The notes under the pieces: generated by a model
The model's database searches: none
Told to the model about the DNA's origin: nothing
Seen by the model: only the letters and a program-made list of their open reading frames with translations
From: an uncultured Selenomonadaceae bacterium
Lineage (GTDB): Bacteria > Bacillota > Negativicutes > Selenomonadales > Selenomonadaceae
Direction of reading: 5' to 3'
DNA: 64,000 nt
NCBI GenBank assembly: GCA_902778455.1
Contig: CACYXR010000015.1
Location: 1 to 64,000 of the forward strand
Made by a program: the position numbers and the translations under genes
In this document: one piece after another, positions 41,815-51,426 of the stretch
How the letters are laid out: each line of letters starts with the position of its first letter
Position numbering within the stretch: position 1 is the stretch's first letter

Positions 41815-44100
41815 TCAATTCTTATTCATCATCTGCGCCGCCGCGCAAACCGCCTGCCCCAGTGAAAGCCCGCCGTCATTGGCGGGAATCACTTGATGGC
41901 GGAGCACCTCGAAGCCATCTTCGCGTAAATTCCGCTCGACCAGCCCTAGAAGCAGCGTATTCTGGAATACGCCGCCGGAAAGCGCGACAGACGAAACGCC
42001 CGTTTTTTCCCTTGCCGCCCGACAGCCCAATCCAATCAGCGATGCCAGCGACGCATGAAACGCCGCCGCCAGAGCGGACACTTTTTCACCCGAATGCCGC
42101 CTTTTCACTATTTCCTTAAATAATGCGGTCGTCGGCAGCAGGAATCGTCCGTCTTCTGCCGTTCCCAACGGCGGCAGATTGAAAGCTTCGCCCTCTTCAT
42201 CCCACGCTTCCGCCGCGAACTGCAAGGCCATCGCCGCCTCACCCTCGAAGGTCGAGACACGGCAAATCCCCAGCGCCGCGCTGACCGCATCGAAAAGCCG
42301 CCCCGCGCTGGTCGACGTCACGGTATTGATTTTGTTTTCCAACAGAAAAAGTTGCGCGCCAATCTCCGCTGCGCTGCCAAGACTTAAACGAAGGGCGTTT
42401 TTCGAAACCTCCCCGCCTTGCAAAAGCCCTGCCGCAATGCGCCAGCCTTCCAATGCCGCACGCTCACCGCCCGCCTGCGGAAACGGCTCAATCGATCCGA
42501 CCCTTGTAAAATCTCTGTAATCGGCGAGCAAAATCTCGCCGCCCCAAACGCTCCCGTCCGTACCGTAGCCCGTTCCGTCGAAGGCGACGCCGATGACCGG
42601 TTCCTTCCGGCCGTTTTCCGCCATGCACGAAACAATATGCGCGTGATGGTGCTGCACGGCAACCGTCGGAAGTCCCAAAGAGAGCGCAAAGCTCGCTGTA
42701 TGATAAACAGGATGCGGATCATAAGCGACGACGCGGGGCATGATTTCCAAAAGCGACACCATGCGCGCCGCCGTCTCCTTCAGACATTCGACGGAACGCG
42801 GATCCCCCATGTCGCCGATATGAGCCGAAGGATAAAACATGCCGTTCTGCCCCAGGCAAAAGGTATTTTTCAGCTCGCTCCCCACGGCCAGCACGCCATC
42901 CCGCATATTCTCCAGCGGCGGCAAAAATACAGGAAGCGGAGCATAGCCCCGGCTGCGGCGAATCATGTACGGCCCGCCGTCATAAACTTCCGTGACGGAA
43001 TCGTCCGCCCGCACACGAATCCTGCGGTCATGGGACAAAATCAAGTCCGCCAGTGACGCCAATGATTCCCGTGCCTCGTCGTCCGTGCGGCAAATCGGCG
43101 CGCCGGGCGGATTGCCGCTGGTCATGATCAGCGCGTCCGGCACGGAAAGCCCGTCAGGATAATCAAACAACAGAAAATGAAGCGGCGTATACGGCAGCAT
43201 CAATCCGACGCGGCGGCTGCCCGGCGCGGCGGCAGACGCGATTCTTCCGCCGCCCCTGCGCCGCAAAATCACGATCGGTTTTTCCGGCCCGTTCAGCACC
43301 ACGCGCAGGGCTTCGGGAATTACCGCTTCCCGGGCTGCCGTTTCCATATCCCGCACCATCACCGCGAATGGCTTTGTCGGACGACGCTTGCGCTGCCGAA
43401 GCAGATTCACCGCCGTCTCGTTCGTCGCATCGCAGCAAAGATGAAATCCGCCGATTCCCTTGACCGCCGCAATCTTCCCTTCGCAGATTGCCCGCCGCAC
43501 CGCCCGTATCGCGTCCGCGCCCCGCAGGCTTCCGTCCAAAAGATAAACCTGCGGCCCGCAATCGTGGCAGGCAATCGGCTGGGCGTCATACCGTCTCGAT
43601 TCCCTGTCATGATATTCCTTCGCGCAGACCTCGCACATCGGGAACGATTTCATGCTGGTCCGTTCCCTGTCGTAGGGCATTTCATCGAGAATCGTCAATC
43701 GCGGCCCGCAGTCCGTACAATTGATGAACGGATGCAGATAGCGCCGGTCATGTTTATCGAACAATTCCGCGCGGCACGCATCGCAGATCGCGATATCGGG
43801 CGAGACAAAACGGCTGCCGCAATCTGCCTCGCTTTCCGCAATCGAAAAGCCGTGCCCGGAATATTCTTCCCTGTCGCGCACATCCACACGAAAAATCAAA
43901 GCGCGCTCCGGCGCTTTTTCGACAATCTCGCGCCGAAACACGGCAAGGCTTTCCGCTGCCCCTGCCGCGGCGATTTCCACATAGGAGCCCTTGTTCGCGA
44001 CATAGCCCGTCAGCCCGTGCGCCTCGGCCAGCCGATGCACGAACGGACGGAACCCCACGCCCTGCACGACGCCGTAAACGCGAAATTCTTTCGTCGTCAC
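41815..44100 (-). CDS. hypF: Carbamoyltransferase HypF (NiFe-hydrogenase maturation)
   Basis: 761 residues, full length. Domains: acylphosphatase (VQGVGFRPFVHRLAE), two zinc fingers (CDACRAELFD...CTDCGPR and CEVCAKEYHD...CHDCGPQ), a YrdC-like domain (about 200-380) and a Kae1-like domain (VQHHHAHIVSCMAENG, GVAFDGTGYGTDG, ALSGGVFQNTLLL). It makes the thiocarbamate on HypE that becomes the cyanide ligand of NiFe hydrogenase. It starts at GTG 44100, overlapping the upstream gene. No other hyp gene is in the window, so the hydrogenase genes lie elsewhere. Confidence 0.96.
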   Translation of the reverse strand: MTTKEFRVYGVVQGVGFRPFVHRLAEAHGLTGYVANKGSYVEIAAAGAAESLAVFRREIVEKAPERALIFRVDVRDREEYSGHGFSIAESEADCGSRFVSPDIAICDACRAELFDKHDRRYLHPFINCTDCGPRLTILDEMPYDRERTSMKSFPMCEVCAKEYHDRESRRYDAQPIACHDCGPQVYLLDGSLRGADAIRAVRRAICEGKIAAVKGIGGFHLCCDATNETAVNLLRQRKRRPTKPFAVMVRDMETAAREAVIPEALRVVLNGPEKPIVILRRRGGGRIASAAAPGSRRVGLMLPYTPLHFLLFDYPDGLSVPDALIMTSGNPPGAPICRTDDEARESLASLADLILSHDRRIRVRADDSVTEVYDGGPYMIRRSRGYAPLPVFLPPLENMRDGVLAVGSELKNTFCLGQNGMFYPSAHIGDMGDPRSVECLKETAARMVSLLEIMPRVVAYDPHPVYHTASFALSLGLPTVAVQHHHAHIVSCMAENGRKEPVIGVAFDGTGYGTDGSVWGGEILLADYRDFTRVGSIEPFPQAGGERAALEGWRIAAGLLQGGEVSKNALRLSLGSAAEIGAQLFLLENKINTVTSTSAGRLFDAVSAALGICRVSTFEGEAAMALQFAAEAWDEEGEAFNLPPLGTAEDGRFLLPTTALFKEIVKRRHSGEKVSALAAAFHASLASLIGLGCRAAREKTGVSSVALSGGVFQNTLLLGLVERNLREDGFEVLRHQVIPANDGGLSLGQAVCAAAQMMNKN

Positions 44101-44429
44101 AGTCCCAGCACCGAATCCAGCATAACGATGGCAAACCAGCCGACGGGAACCAGCAACGTATAAAACACGAAATTCAACAGAAAATGAAGAAACCGCCTGC
44201 CGTCCTTCGGCAGCGCAAATCTCGAAAACAGCGCATCAAACAGCAAAAACGCCAGCACGCACCCGCCGCCGGCCAGCAAAAACCAGAGCACGTACTCCGT
44301 CGGCGTCGAACTTCCCTGCGCTCCCGCGCCGCTCTTCGCCGAGACCAAAAACTGCTGCGCGCCGTCCAACGCAAAAGACGGCGTCAAAAACCCCCATACC
44401 GCCGTGATGAATAATTGCAGTTGTTTCAA
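44097..44429 (-). CDS. Small membrane protein upstream of hypF
   Basis: 110 residues from TTG 44429 with GGGAGG ten nucleotides upstream. An N-terminal hydrophobic segment (LFITAVWGFLTPSFAL) looks like a cleavable or anchor signal. Two strong helices follow (TEYVLWFLLAGGGCVLAFLLFDALF and a C-terminal one ending LDSVLGL). No family recognised. It overlaps hypF by GTGA, so it is co-translated; a role in hydrogenase maturation or in membrane anchoring is possible but unsupported. An earlier ATG start would extend it into the cstA promoter region and lacks a ribosome site. Confidence 0.6.
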   Translation of the reverse strand: MKQLQLFITAVWGFLTPSFALDGAQQFLVSAKSGAGAQGSSTPTEYVLWFLLAGGGCVLAFLLFDALFSRFALPKDGRRFLHFLLNFVFYTLLVPVGWFAIVMLDSVLGL

Positions 44430-44582
44430 GGACGTTTCGCCTCCCGCCTCGCGCGCATAATCTTTCCATAATATACCATGTTTCCCGTTTCGGGACAAGA
44501 TAACGACGAAAGACTCATCCGCCGCTTTGAATCTCCCCTCGCAAGCCTGTCAGCCCTGACCGCGCGGGGAATGCTTTTATCC

Positions 44583-44611
44583 TTGCATTTTGGTTCCATA
44601 ACTTCTATAAT
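44583..44611 (+). promoter_or_regulatory. Sigma70 promoter of cstA
   Basis: TTGCAT, 17-nt spacer, TATAAT. Ideal spacing; transcription would begin near 44618. Confidence 0.8.
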
Positions 44612-44626
44612 AAAAAAACATTCATC

Positions 44627-44663
44627 CTCTGCAGATGTAATCAAATCATACTGCGCTGCAGAG
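44627..44663 (+). promoter_or_regulatory. Inverted repeat in the cstA leader
   Basis: CTCTGCAG (44627-44634) and CTGCAGAG (44656-44663), perfect 8-bp arms, just after the start point and before the ribosome site. It could be an operator or an mRNA hairpin. Confidence 0.4.
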
Positions 44664-44684
44664 TATAGGAAAGGAAGAAACATC

Positions 44685-46382
44685 ATGACGGCATTATTCA
44701 TCATCCTGGCGGCGCTCGCGCTGCTCGGCGCCGGCTACAAACTCTACGGTTCGTGGCTGGAAAAGCAGTGGGGCGTTGACCCCGAAAAAGAAACGCCGGC
44801 CCTGACGAAAGAGGACGGCGTGGACTATGTGGCGGCAAAGCCCATCGTGCTGATGGGGCATCATTTCTCGTCGATTGCCGGCGCAGGGCCCATCAACGGG
44901 CCGATTTTGGCCTCGGTTTTCGGCTGGCTGCCCGTGTTCCTCTGGTGCGTGATCGGAGGCATCTTCTTCGGCGGCCTTCAGGATTTCGGCTCGCTGTTCG
45001 CGTCGCTCCGCCATGAAGGAAAATCCCTAGGGGAGATCATCAACGACACCATGGGCAAAACGGCGAAACGGCTCTTCATCGCATTCGCGCTGCTCGTGCT
45101 GATTCTCGTCATCGCGTCCTTTGTCAACGTCGTGGCAGGCACTTTCTTCACCGAGGGCGGCGCCTTCGGCATTACCGCGAATCCGAACGGCAACCAGGCG
45201 ACGGCGATGATCTCGCTGCTGTTCATCGTACTGGCCATCGGGTACGGCTACGCAACGAACCGACTTGGCATCGACACCGTTCCCGCCTCCATCGCAGGCA
45301 TTCTCGGCATCGTCGCGATTACCGTTTTCGGCCTGCATTACGGCCTGATGATGAGCCGCACGGCTTGGATCGTTTTTATCGGCGCGTACATCACGATTGC
45401 TTCCCTCGTCCCGGTCTGGATTCTTTTGCAGCCCCGCGACTATCTTTCGAGCTTTTTACTCTACGCGATGATGGGCATCGCCGTTATCGGCATTGTCGTC
45501 TCAGCGTTCACCGGCTCGGCGACCTTCACGATTCCGATGTTCACGGGCTGGAGTACGAAAATCGGCCCGATGTTCCCGGCACTGTTCATCACCGTGGCTT
45601 GCGGCGCCTGCTCCGGTTTCCATTCGCTGATCTCCACCGGCACCTCGTCGAAGCAGCTGGCCAACGAAAAGGACGCGAAGCCCATCGGCTACGGCTCCAT
45701 GCTGATCGAGTCCGCCCTCGGCATCGTCTCGCTGATTGCCGTCGGCATGGTCTTCGACAAATTTACCAGCGGCGGTTTCGGCTCGCCGTCTGCGGCCTTC
45801 GGCGCCGGGATTGCGCTGATGTTCGGCGGGGAAGGCTCGCCGGTCTACAATACGATTTACGCGCTGCTGGTGCTCGCCGTCTCTGTCTTCGCGCTGACTA
45901 GCCTCGACACCGGAACGCGCCTCAGCCGCTTCATGTTCTCCGAGCTGTTCCTGGAACCTGGCGAAACGAGCTGGCAAGATGCCGCCGGCGTCCGCAAGCT
46001 GCTCGCCCATCCACTGTTCGGCACGCTCCTGATGGTCACTATCGGCTGCGTACTCGGCGGCTTGAAGCTGAACGCCATTTGGGGACTTTTCGGCGCGGCG
46101 AACCAGCTCCTCGCGGGTATCGCGCTGATGGCGGTCTGCGCCTGGCTCGGTCATGTGCAGAAAAACAACAGGATGTTCTTCTTCCCGATGATCTTCATGC
46201 TCGGCGCGACGCTGGCCAGCCTCGTCTTCACGATCATGAAAAAGATTGCGCTGATTGGCGCGGGCAGCGCGGTCTGGGGCGACTGGTTCCAGCTCGTCTT
46301 CGCCGCGGCAATGGCCATCCTCGCCTTAATCCTCGTCGTGGAAGGCTTCCAGACCTTTGCCGCGCAGAAGAAAAAAGCGTGA
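44685..46382 (+). CDS. cstA: Carbon starvation protein A family peptide/pyruvate transporter
   Basis: 565 residues from ATG 44685 (GGAAAGGAAGAAACATC). About sixteen membrane helices. The CstA hallmark MGHHFSSIAGAGPINGPILAS lies near residue 57, with GGLQDFGSLFASLRHEGKSLGE, GACSGFHSLISTGTSSKQL and SLDTGTRLSRFMFSELF further on. It imports peptides or pyruvate by proton symport. It suits an organism that also secretes two C69 dipeptidases. It is monocistronic, with its own promoter and a bidirectional terminator. Confidence 0.95.
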   Translation: MTALFIILAALALLGAGYKLYGSWLEKQWGVDPEKETPALTKEDGVDYVAAKPIVLMGHHFSSIAGAGPINGPILASVFGWLPVFLWCVIGGIFFGGLQDFGSLFASLRHEGKSLGEIINDTMGKTAKRLFIAFALLVLILVIASFVNVVAGTFFTEGGAFGITANPNGNQATAMISLLFIVLAIGYGYATNRLGIDTVPASIAGILGIVAITVFGLHYGLMMSRTAWIVFIGAYITIASLVPVWILLQPRDYLSSFLLYAMMGIAVIGIVVSAFTGSATFTIPMFTGWSTKIGPMFPALFITVACGACSGFHSLISTGTSSKQLANEKDAKPIGYGSMLIESALGIVSLIAVGMVFDKFTSGGFGSPSAAFGAGIALMFGGEGSPVYNTIYALLVLAVSVFALTSLDTGTRLSRFMFSELFLEPGETSWQDAAGVRKLLAHPLFGTLLMVTIGCVLGGLKLNAIWGLFGAANQLLAGIALMAVCAWLGHVQKNNRMFFFPMIFMLGATLASLVFTIMKKIALIGAGSAVWGDWFQLVFAAAMAILALILVVEGFQTFAAQKKKA

Positions 46383-46475
46383 CTCCTATTTTTGCAGTGA
46401 GAATAACGCACAAGAAAGTTGGTTTTCGTATTTCAACCTTTTTATGCGAATTCGATGGGCTCCAAATCACCTTGC

Positions 46476-46524
46476 AATAAAAAAGATGCAGTCGGCGCGT
46501 TCGCCTGACCGCATCTTTTTTATT
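46476..46524. terminator. Bidirectional terminator between cstA and purL
   Basis: AATAAAAAAGATGC (46476-46489) pairs with GCATCTTTTTTATT (46511-46524); the inner part also pairs. A-run and T-run on both sides serve the two convergent genes. Confidence 0.93.
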
Positions 46525-46537
46525 GCCTATGAAGGAT

Positions 46538-49500
46538 TTACGCGTAGTAGTTTACGCCCGAGGCGAAAATTCTCTGATCTTTTTCTCCCGGCACGTTGAC
46601 GCCGATGTTTTCCCCGATGCGCTCGGAATGGCCCATCTTGCCGAATACGCGGCCGTCGGGGCTGGTGATGCCCTCGATTGCCCAGACCGAGCCGTTCGGA
46701 TTGAAGGTAACGTCCATGCTGGGATTGCCCCAGTCGTCCACGTACTGCGTCGCAATCTGCCCGCGCAGGCGCAGGCGCGAAAGGATTTCCTTGTCGGCGT
46801 AGAAACGGCCTTCGCCGTGAGACACGGGAACGGTCTGGATCGAGCCGACGGGAACGCCGGCAAGCCACGGGGAAAGATTCGAGACAACCTTCGTGCGCAC
46901 CATGCAGGAGACATGACGCCCGATGGTGTTGAAGGTCAGCGTCGGCGAATTCTGCTGCAGCGGGCGGATATCGCCGTAAGGTACAAGACCGAGCTTGATC
47001 AATGCCTGAAAGCCGTTGCAGATGCCGAGCATCAGGCCGTCCCGCTCCGTCAAGAGCTCCATGACGGCATCCCGAATCCGGGGATTGCGGAACATAGCCG
47101 CGATGAATTTGCCGGAGCCGTCCGGCTCGTCACCGCCGGAAAAGCCGCCGGGCAGCATGACAATCTGCGCGTTCCTGATACCTTTCACCAGAGCGTCGAC
47201 AGTTTCCGCCACGGCCTTCGGCGTCAGGTTTCGGACGACCAATGTCTCCGCCTTCGCCCCGACGCGCTCGAAAGCCCGCGCGGAATCGTACTCGCAGTTT
47301 GTCCCCGGAAATACCGGAATGAAAACCCGCGGCTTCGCGTAGCGCAGGCTCGCGGAAAAATCGCCGCCCCGCGTGTAGTCCGGGGTTTGGGGCACGGAAA
47401 CGGGCGTGCCGCCGACCTTTGTCGGAAAAATGCGCTCCAGCGGCTCCCGCCAGACGCTTTCCGCTTCGGCAAGATTGACAATGACGCCGCCGCTGACGAT
47501 ATTCGGCTGCTCCATTGTGTAGCCGAGGACGTAAGCGCCAGTATGGGCCAGCGCCTCCGCCGTGTCCACATCCGTGTCGTCCGAGATTTCCAACAGGACC
47601 GTACCGTAATTCGGCAGGAAAAGTTCCTCTGCCCCGGGCGCCGCGTCAAAGCAGAAACCGATGTTGTTGCCGACGCACATCCTAAGCACCGCCGCTGCAA
47701 CGCCGCCTGCGCGCACCGTGGAAGCGGAAAGCACTTTGCGTTCCGCCGTCAGCGCGGAGATCTTTTCCAGATTGTAACGAAGCTGTCCGAAATCGGGCAA
47801 ATCGGAGTCGTCCTTCGGGCACGGCACAGCGTAAACGGTGCTGCCGACAGCCTTGAACTCCGCCGAAACGACATTGCCCGCGGGCAGAACGCCGACGGCA
47901 AAAGCCGCCAAGGTCGGCGGCACATGGATTTCCATGAAAGTGCCGGACATGGAGTCCTTGCCGCCGATGGCGGCGATGCCGAGGGAGCGCTGTGCCCAAA
48001 GCGCGCCGAGCAGCGCCGCGAAGGGCTTGCCCCATTTCTTCGGTTCCTTGCCGAGGCTCTCGAAATATTCCTGTAATGTCAGCCAAAGCTTGTTTATATT
48101 ACCGCCCATCGCGACGATTTTCGTCACAGCTTCGACGATGGCGTACATCGCGCCGTGGAACGGACTCCACTCCATGAAGTACGGGTCGAGACCGTAGGCC
48201 ATAGCCGTCGCCGTAGTCGTCCCCCCCTCGACCATCGGCAGTTTCGCCGCCATGCCTTCCTGCGGCGTCATCTGACGCTTGCCGCCGAAGGGCATCAGGA
48301 CCGTGCCCGCGCCGACGGTGGAGTCGAACCGCTCAGCCAGCCCTTTTTGCGCGCAGACATTGAGGCGTGAAAGATTCTTGAACCATGCGTCGAAAAGATT
48401 CGAACCGCAGGCCGAAATCTCTTCGGGCAAGGTGTGCAGATACGGTTTTTCCGCGTCAGGCTGGACGATTTCCGCCTCCACATGCTGTCGCACGCCGTTG
48501 GTGGCGAGGAATTTACGATCCAGATCGACGATGACCTTTCCGCGCCAGCGCATGATGAGACGCGGCTCCTCGGTGACCGTCGCCACTTCAGTAGCCTCGA
48601 GGTTTTCCTCGTCCGCCGCCTTGATGAATGCGGCGACGTCGTCAAAAGCCAGCACGACAGCCATACGTTCCTGAGACTCGGAAATCGCCAGCTCGGTGCC
48701 GTCGAGTCCCTCATATTTTTTCGGCACGGCATCGAGATCAATGGCAAGGCCGTCGGTCAATTCGCCGATGGCGACAGCCACGCCGCCCGCGCCGAAGTCG
48801 TTGCACCGCTTGATCATCCGCGCAATCTCAGGACGGCGGAACAGCCGCTGGATTTTCCGCTCGGTAGGCGGATTGCCCTTCTGCACCTCCGCACCGCACT
48901 CCGACAGCGAATCAATCGTATGCTCCTTTGACGAACCGGTAGCGCCGCCGCAGCCGTCGCGTCCCGTGCGCCCGCCCACGAGCACCACCATGTCCCCCGG
49001 CGCCGGGCTTTTCCGCACGACATTTTCCTGCGGCGCGGCGGCAATCACCGCGCCGATTTCCATCCGCTTCGCCATATAGCCGGGATGGTAGACCTCCGCC
49101 ACCTGTCCCGTGGCAAGGCCGATCTGGTTGCCGTAAGAGCTGTAGCCCGCCGCGGCGTCCCGCGTGATTTTTTTCTGGGGCAGCTTGCCAGCGCGGGTGT
49201 CCCTGACCGGCGTGCGCGGGTCGGCAGCTCCGGTCAGGCGCATGGCCTGATAAACATATGAACGCCCGGACAGCGGATCTCGGATTGCGCCGCCGAGACA
49301 GGTGGCCGCGCCGCCGAAAGGCTCAATCTCCGTCGGATGGTTGTGGGTCTCATTCTTGAACATCACAAGCCATTTTTCCGTCTTGCCGTCATGGTCGGCG
49401 TCCACGACGACCGAGCAGGCGTTGACCTCCTCCGACGCGTCCAGTGCTTCCAGCTTTCCTTCCTTCCGGAGCGCCTTCATGCCCATGACCGCAATATCCA

Positions 49501-50326
49501 TCAGCGTCACATCTCTGTCCGGCTCCGCCCCGTAGACCATCTGCCGGTCAAACAAATATTTTTCGTACGCCGTTTCGATGGCCGGACGGTACTTGCCGTC
49601 TTCAAAGCTGACATGGTCGACGGCTGAAGTAAACGTCGTGTGGCGGCAATGATCGGACCAATAGGTATCGATTACGCGCAGCTCGGTGATGGTCGGCGAG
49701 CGCTTCGCAATATCCCGGAAATACCGCTGGCAGAACACGAGATCGTCCAGATTCATGGCGAGCCCGTATTTGACAAGCAGCCCCGCGAGCTGGCTCTCCG
49801 AACGAAGGTTGAAATCGTCGAGGACCTCCACGTCCTGCGGCTCATCCATCGCCATCGCCAGGGTTTTCGGCTTTTTCAGCGACGCCTCGCGGCATTCGAC
49901 TTCGTTGATTAGATAGGATTTGATGCCGTTGAACGCCGCGTCCGAAATCTTGCCGACCAGTAATACCAGCGTCGCCGTGCGGATCGTCGGGCGTTCCTTT
50001 TGCGTGACAAGCTGCACGCACTGCGCCGCCGAGTCCGCACGCTGATCGTATTGGCCCGGCAGGTATTCGATCGCGAATTTCCGCGTATTCGGGAAATTCG
50101 GCAGTTTTTCTTCATAGACCACGTCCACCGGCGGCTCCGCGAACACCACGTCGCGCACCGCTTCGTATTCCTCGTCGCTGAGGCCCTCGATATCGTAGCG
50201 GCGGATCAGGCGCACCGTGCGCAGCCCCACCAGCCGGAAGCTCTCAATCAAATCCTCGGCGAGCTGGCGCGCCGGGACATCGAAAAATCCCTGCCGCTTC
50301 TCGACAAAAAGCCTGCGAACCGTCAT
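46538..50326 (-). CDS. purL: Phosphoribosylformylglycinamidine synthase, single-chain
   Basis: 1262 residues. The N-terminal PurS-like part is followed by two AIRS domains (SDHCRHTTFTSAVDHVSFEDG, GGRTGRDGCGGATGSSKEH, NDFGAGGVAVAIGEL). A C-terminal glutaminase completes it: PVFPGTNCEYDS, Cys nucleophile in GLMLGICNGFQALIK, and PVSHGEGRFYAD with the catalytic His/Glu. It makes FGAM from FGAR, glutamine and ATP. It is the large clostridial/gamma-type enzyme rather than the split PurSQL of most Bacilli. The ATG overlaps the stop of the YhcH-like gene. Confidence 0.97.
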   Translation of the reverse strand: MTVRRLFVEKRQGFFDVPARQLAEDLIESFRLVGLRTVRLIRRYDIEGLSDEEYEAVRDVVFAEPPVDVVYEEKLPNFPNTRKFAIEYLPGQYDQRADSAAQCVQLVTQKERPTIRTATLVLLVGKISDAAFNGIKSYLINEVECREASLKKPKTLAMAMDEPQDVEVLDDFNLRSESQLAGLLVKYGLAMNLDDLVFCQRYFRDIAKRSPTITELRVIDTYWSDHCRHTTFTSAVDHVSFEDGKYRPAIETAYEKYLFDRQMVYGAEPDRDVTLMDIAVMGMKALRKEGKLEALDASEEVNACSVVVDADHDGKTEKWLVMFKNETHNHPTEIEPFGGAATCLGGAIRDPLSGRSYVYQAMRLTGAADPRTPVRDTRAGKLPQKKITRDAAAGYSSYGNQIGLATGQVAEVYHPGYMAKRMEIGAVIAAAPQENVVRKSPAPGDMVVLVGGRTGRDGCGGATGSSKEHTIDSLSECGAEVQKGNPPTERKIQRLFRRPEIARMIKRCNDFGAGGVAVAIGELTDGLAIDLDAVPKKYEGLDGTELAISESQERMAVVLAFDDVAAFIKAADEENLEATEVATVTEEPRLIMRWRGKVIVDLDRKFLATNGVRQHVEAEIVQPDAEKPYLHTLPEEISACGSNLFDAWFKNLSRLNVCAQKGLAERFDSTVGAGTVLMPFGGKRQMTPQEGMAAKLPMVEGGTTTATAMAYGLDPYFMEWSPFHGAMYAIVEAVTKIVAMGGNINKLWLTLQEYFESLGKEPKKWGKPFAALLGALWAQRSLGIAAIGGKDSMSGTFMEIHVPPTLAAFAVGVLPAGNVVSAEFKAVGSTVYAVPCPKDDSDLPDFGQLRYNLEKISALTAERKVLSASTVRAGGVAAAVLRMCVGNNIGFCFDAAPGAEELFLPNYGTVLLEISDDTDVDTAEALAHTGAYVLGYTMEQPNIVSGGVIVNLAEAESVWREPLERIFPTKVGGTPVSVPQTPDYTRGGDFSASLRYAKPRVFIPVFPGTNCEYDSARAFERVGAKAETLVVRNLTPKAVAETVDALVKGIRNAQIVMLPGGFSGGDEPDGSGKFIAAMFRNPRIRDAVMELLTERDGLMLGICNGFQALIKLGLVPYGDIRPLQQNSPTLTFNTIGRHVSCMVRTKVVSNLSPWLAGVPVGSIQTVPVSHGEGRFYADKEILSRLRLRGQIATQYVDDWGNPSMDVTFNPNGSVWAIEGITSPDGRVFGKMGHSERIGENIGVNVPGEKDQRIFASGVNYYA

Positions 50327-50808
50327 CGCATTTCCTCCTCCAAGAGCTCCACCGCGATTTTGGCAACCACTTTCAGTACCGGTGCCGGCTCATCCATCGC
50401 GCAGCGCGGACGATGAATATCCTTCGGCGTCATGATTGCGTAACACCCCTCGGAAAGCACGAAATAGCTTTCCGGTTCCAATTTCTCAAAAAAAACAATA
50501 TCCTTTTCCTCGTTGTAGGGCTCCGTCTCCACCAGCGCCGGCGTGAACGCGCACCAGCCGACGAGTTCCTGCCCCTTCGCCACGAACTGCACATCCGCAT
50601 ACTTGCGATGCGCCTCTGGCCGGCACTCCTGCTCCGACTTCGTCTGATAGCGCGAAACCGTCACATAAACGCGGTCGCCGTCGATCTCATAGCGCCCGTC
50701 CTCCAGCTTTGAAAAATCCGTTTTCTTCAAATACGCAAACACTTGCTCCACCGCCGGAGAAAAAACGACACCCGCCGTGTCCTCGTCCCATATATTCCCG
50801 ATAATCAT
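50323..50808 (-). CDS. YhcH/YjgK/YiaL (DUF386) family protein
   Basis: 161 residues from ATG 50808 (GGAGGCTTTGGCA). A cupin-like DUF386 fold is indicated by HRKYADVQFVAKGQELVGW, YNEEKDIVFFE and MTPKDIHRPRCAM, the last two giving metal-binding His/Glu. Relatives act on sugar or sialic-acid intermediates (YhcH, TabA). The stop overlaps purL, so it is translated with it. The link to purines is not understood. Confidence 0.85.
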   Translation of the reverse strand: MIIGNIWDEDTAGVVFSPAVEQVFAYLKKTDFSKLEDGRYEIDGDRVYVTVSRYQTKSEQECRPEAHRKYADVQFVAKGQELVGWCAFTPALVETEPYNEEKDIVFFEKLEPESYFVLSEGCYAIMTPKDIHRPRCAMDEPAPVLKVVAKIAVELLEEEMR

Positions 50809-50946
50809 TGCCAAAGCCTCCCGTGATTCCCGCAGCCGCGCCGCCGATTCCACTTGCGCCCCCCGACTGCCTGTGATATATTTATCTAGTATCCATTGTA
50901 ATAAAAATATGCTGGATTTGCAATCAAAAATACTGGAGGTTTTCCC

Positions 50947-51426
50947 ATGAACGAACTGCTCTCGCTCCTGGAGCATGACGCGCGCCGCCCGCTGCCGGAG
51001 CTGGCCGCTGTCCTGAAACGGAGCGAATACGAAGTTGAAAAGGAAATCAAGGCACTGGAAAAAGAGCGCATCATCCTCGGCTACAATACCCTGATCGACT
51101 GGAACAAGGCCGGGACAAACAAGGTCACCGCCGTCATCGAGGTCAACCTGACCCCCCAGCGCGACGTGGGATTTGACGCGATCGCGGACCGCATTTCCCG
51201 TTTTGACGAGGTACGTTCCGTCTTCCTGATGAGCGGAAACTTCGACCTTCTCGTCATCGTCGAGGAAGAATCGCTGCAGGCGATCGCCGACTTCATCGCC
51301 CAGCGTCTCGCCACGATTGACGGCGTCACCTCGACCCGCAGCCATTTCATGCTGAAGCCTTACAAGAAAGACGGCATTATGACCGGGCCGAAGGAACGCG
51401 ATTATCGACTGGTGGTGTCGCCATGA
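50947..51426 (+). CDS. Lrp/AsnC-family transcriptional regulator
   Basis: 159 residues. The N-terminal helix-turn-helix (ARRPLPELAAVLKRSEYEVEKEIKALEKERIILGYNTLID) leads to a RAM effector domain (VTAVIEVNLTPQRD, VRSVFLMSGNFDLLVIV). It probably binds an amino acid. It is followed by, and overlaps by ATGA, an aminotransferase that it likely regulates. The start has TGGAGGTTTTCCC. Confidence 0.93.
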   Translation: MNELLSLLEHDARRPLPELAAVLKRSEYEVEKEIKALEKERIILGYNTLIDWNKAGTNKVTAVIEVNLTPQRDVGFDAIADRISRFDEVRSVFLMSGNFDLLVIVEEESLQAIADFIAQRLATIDGVTSTRSHFMLKPYKKDGIMTGPKERDYRLVVSP

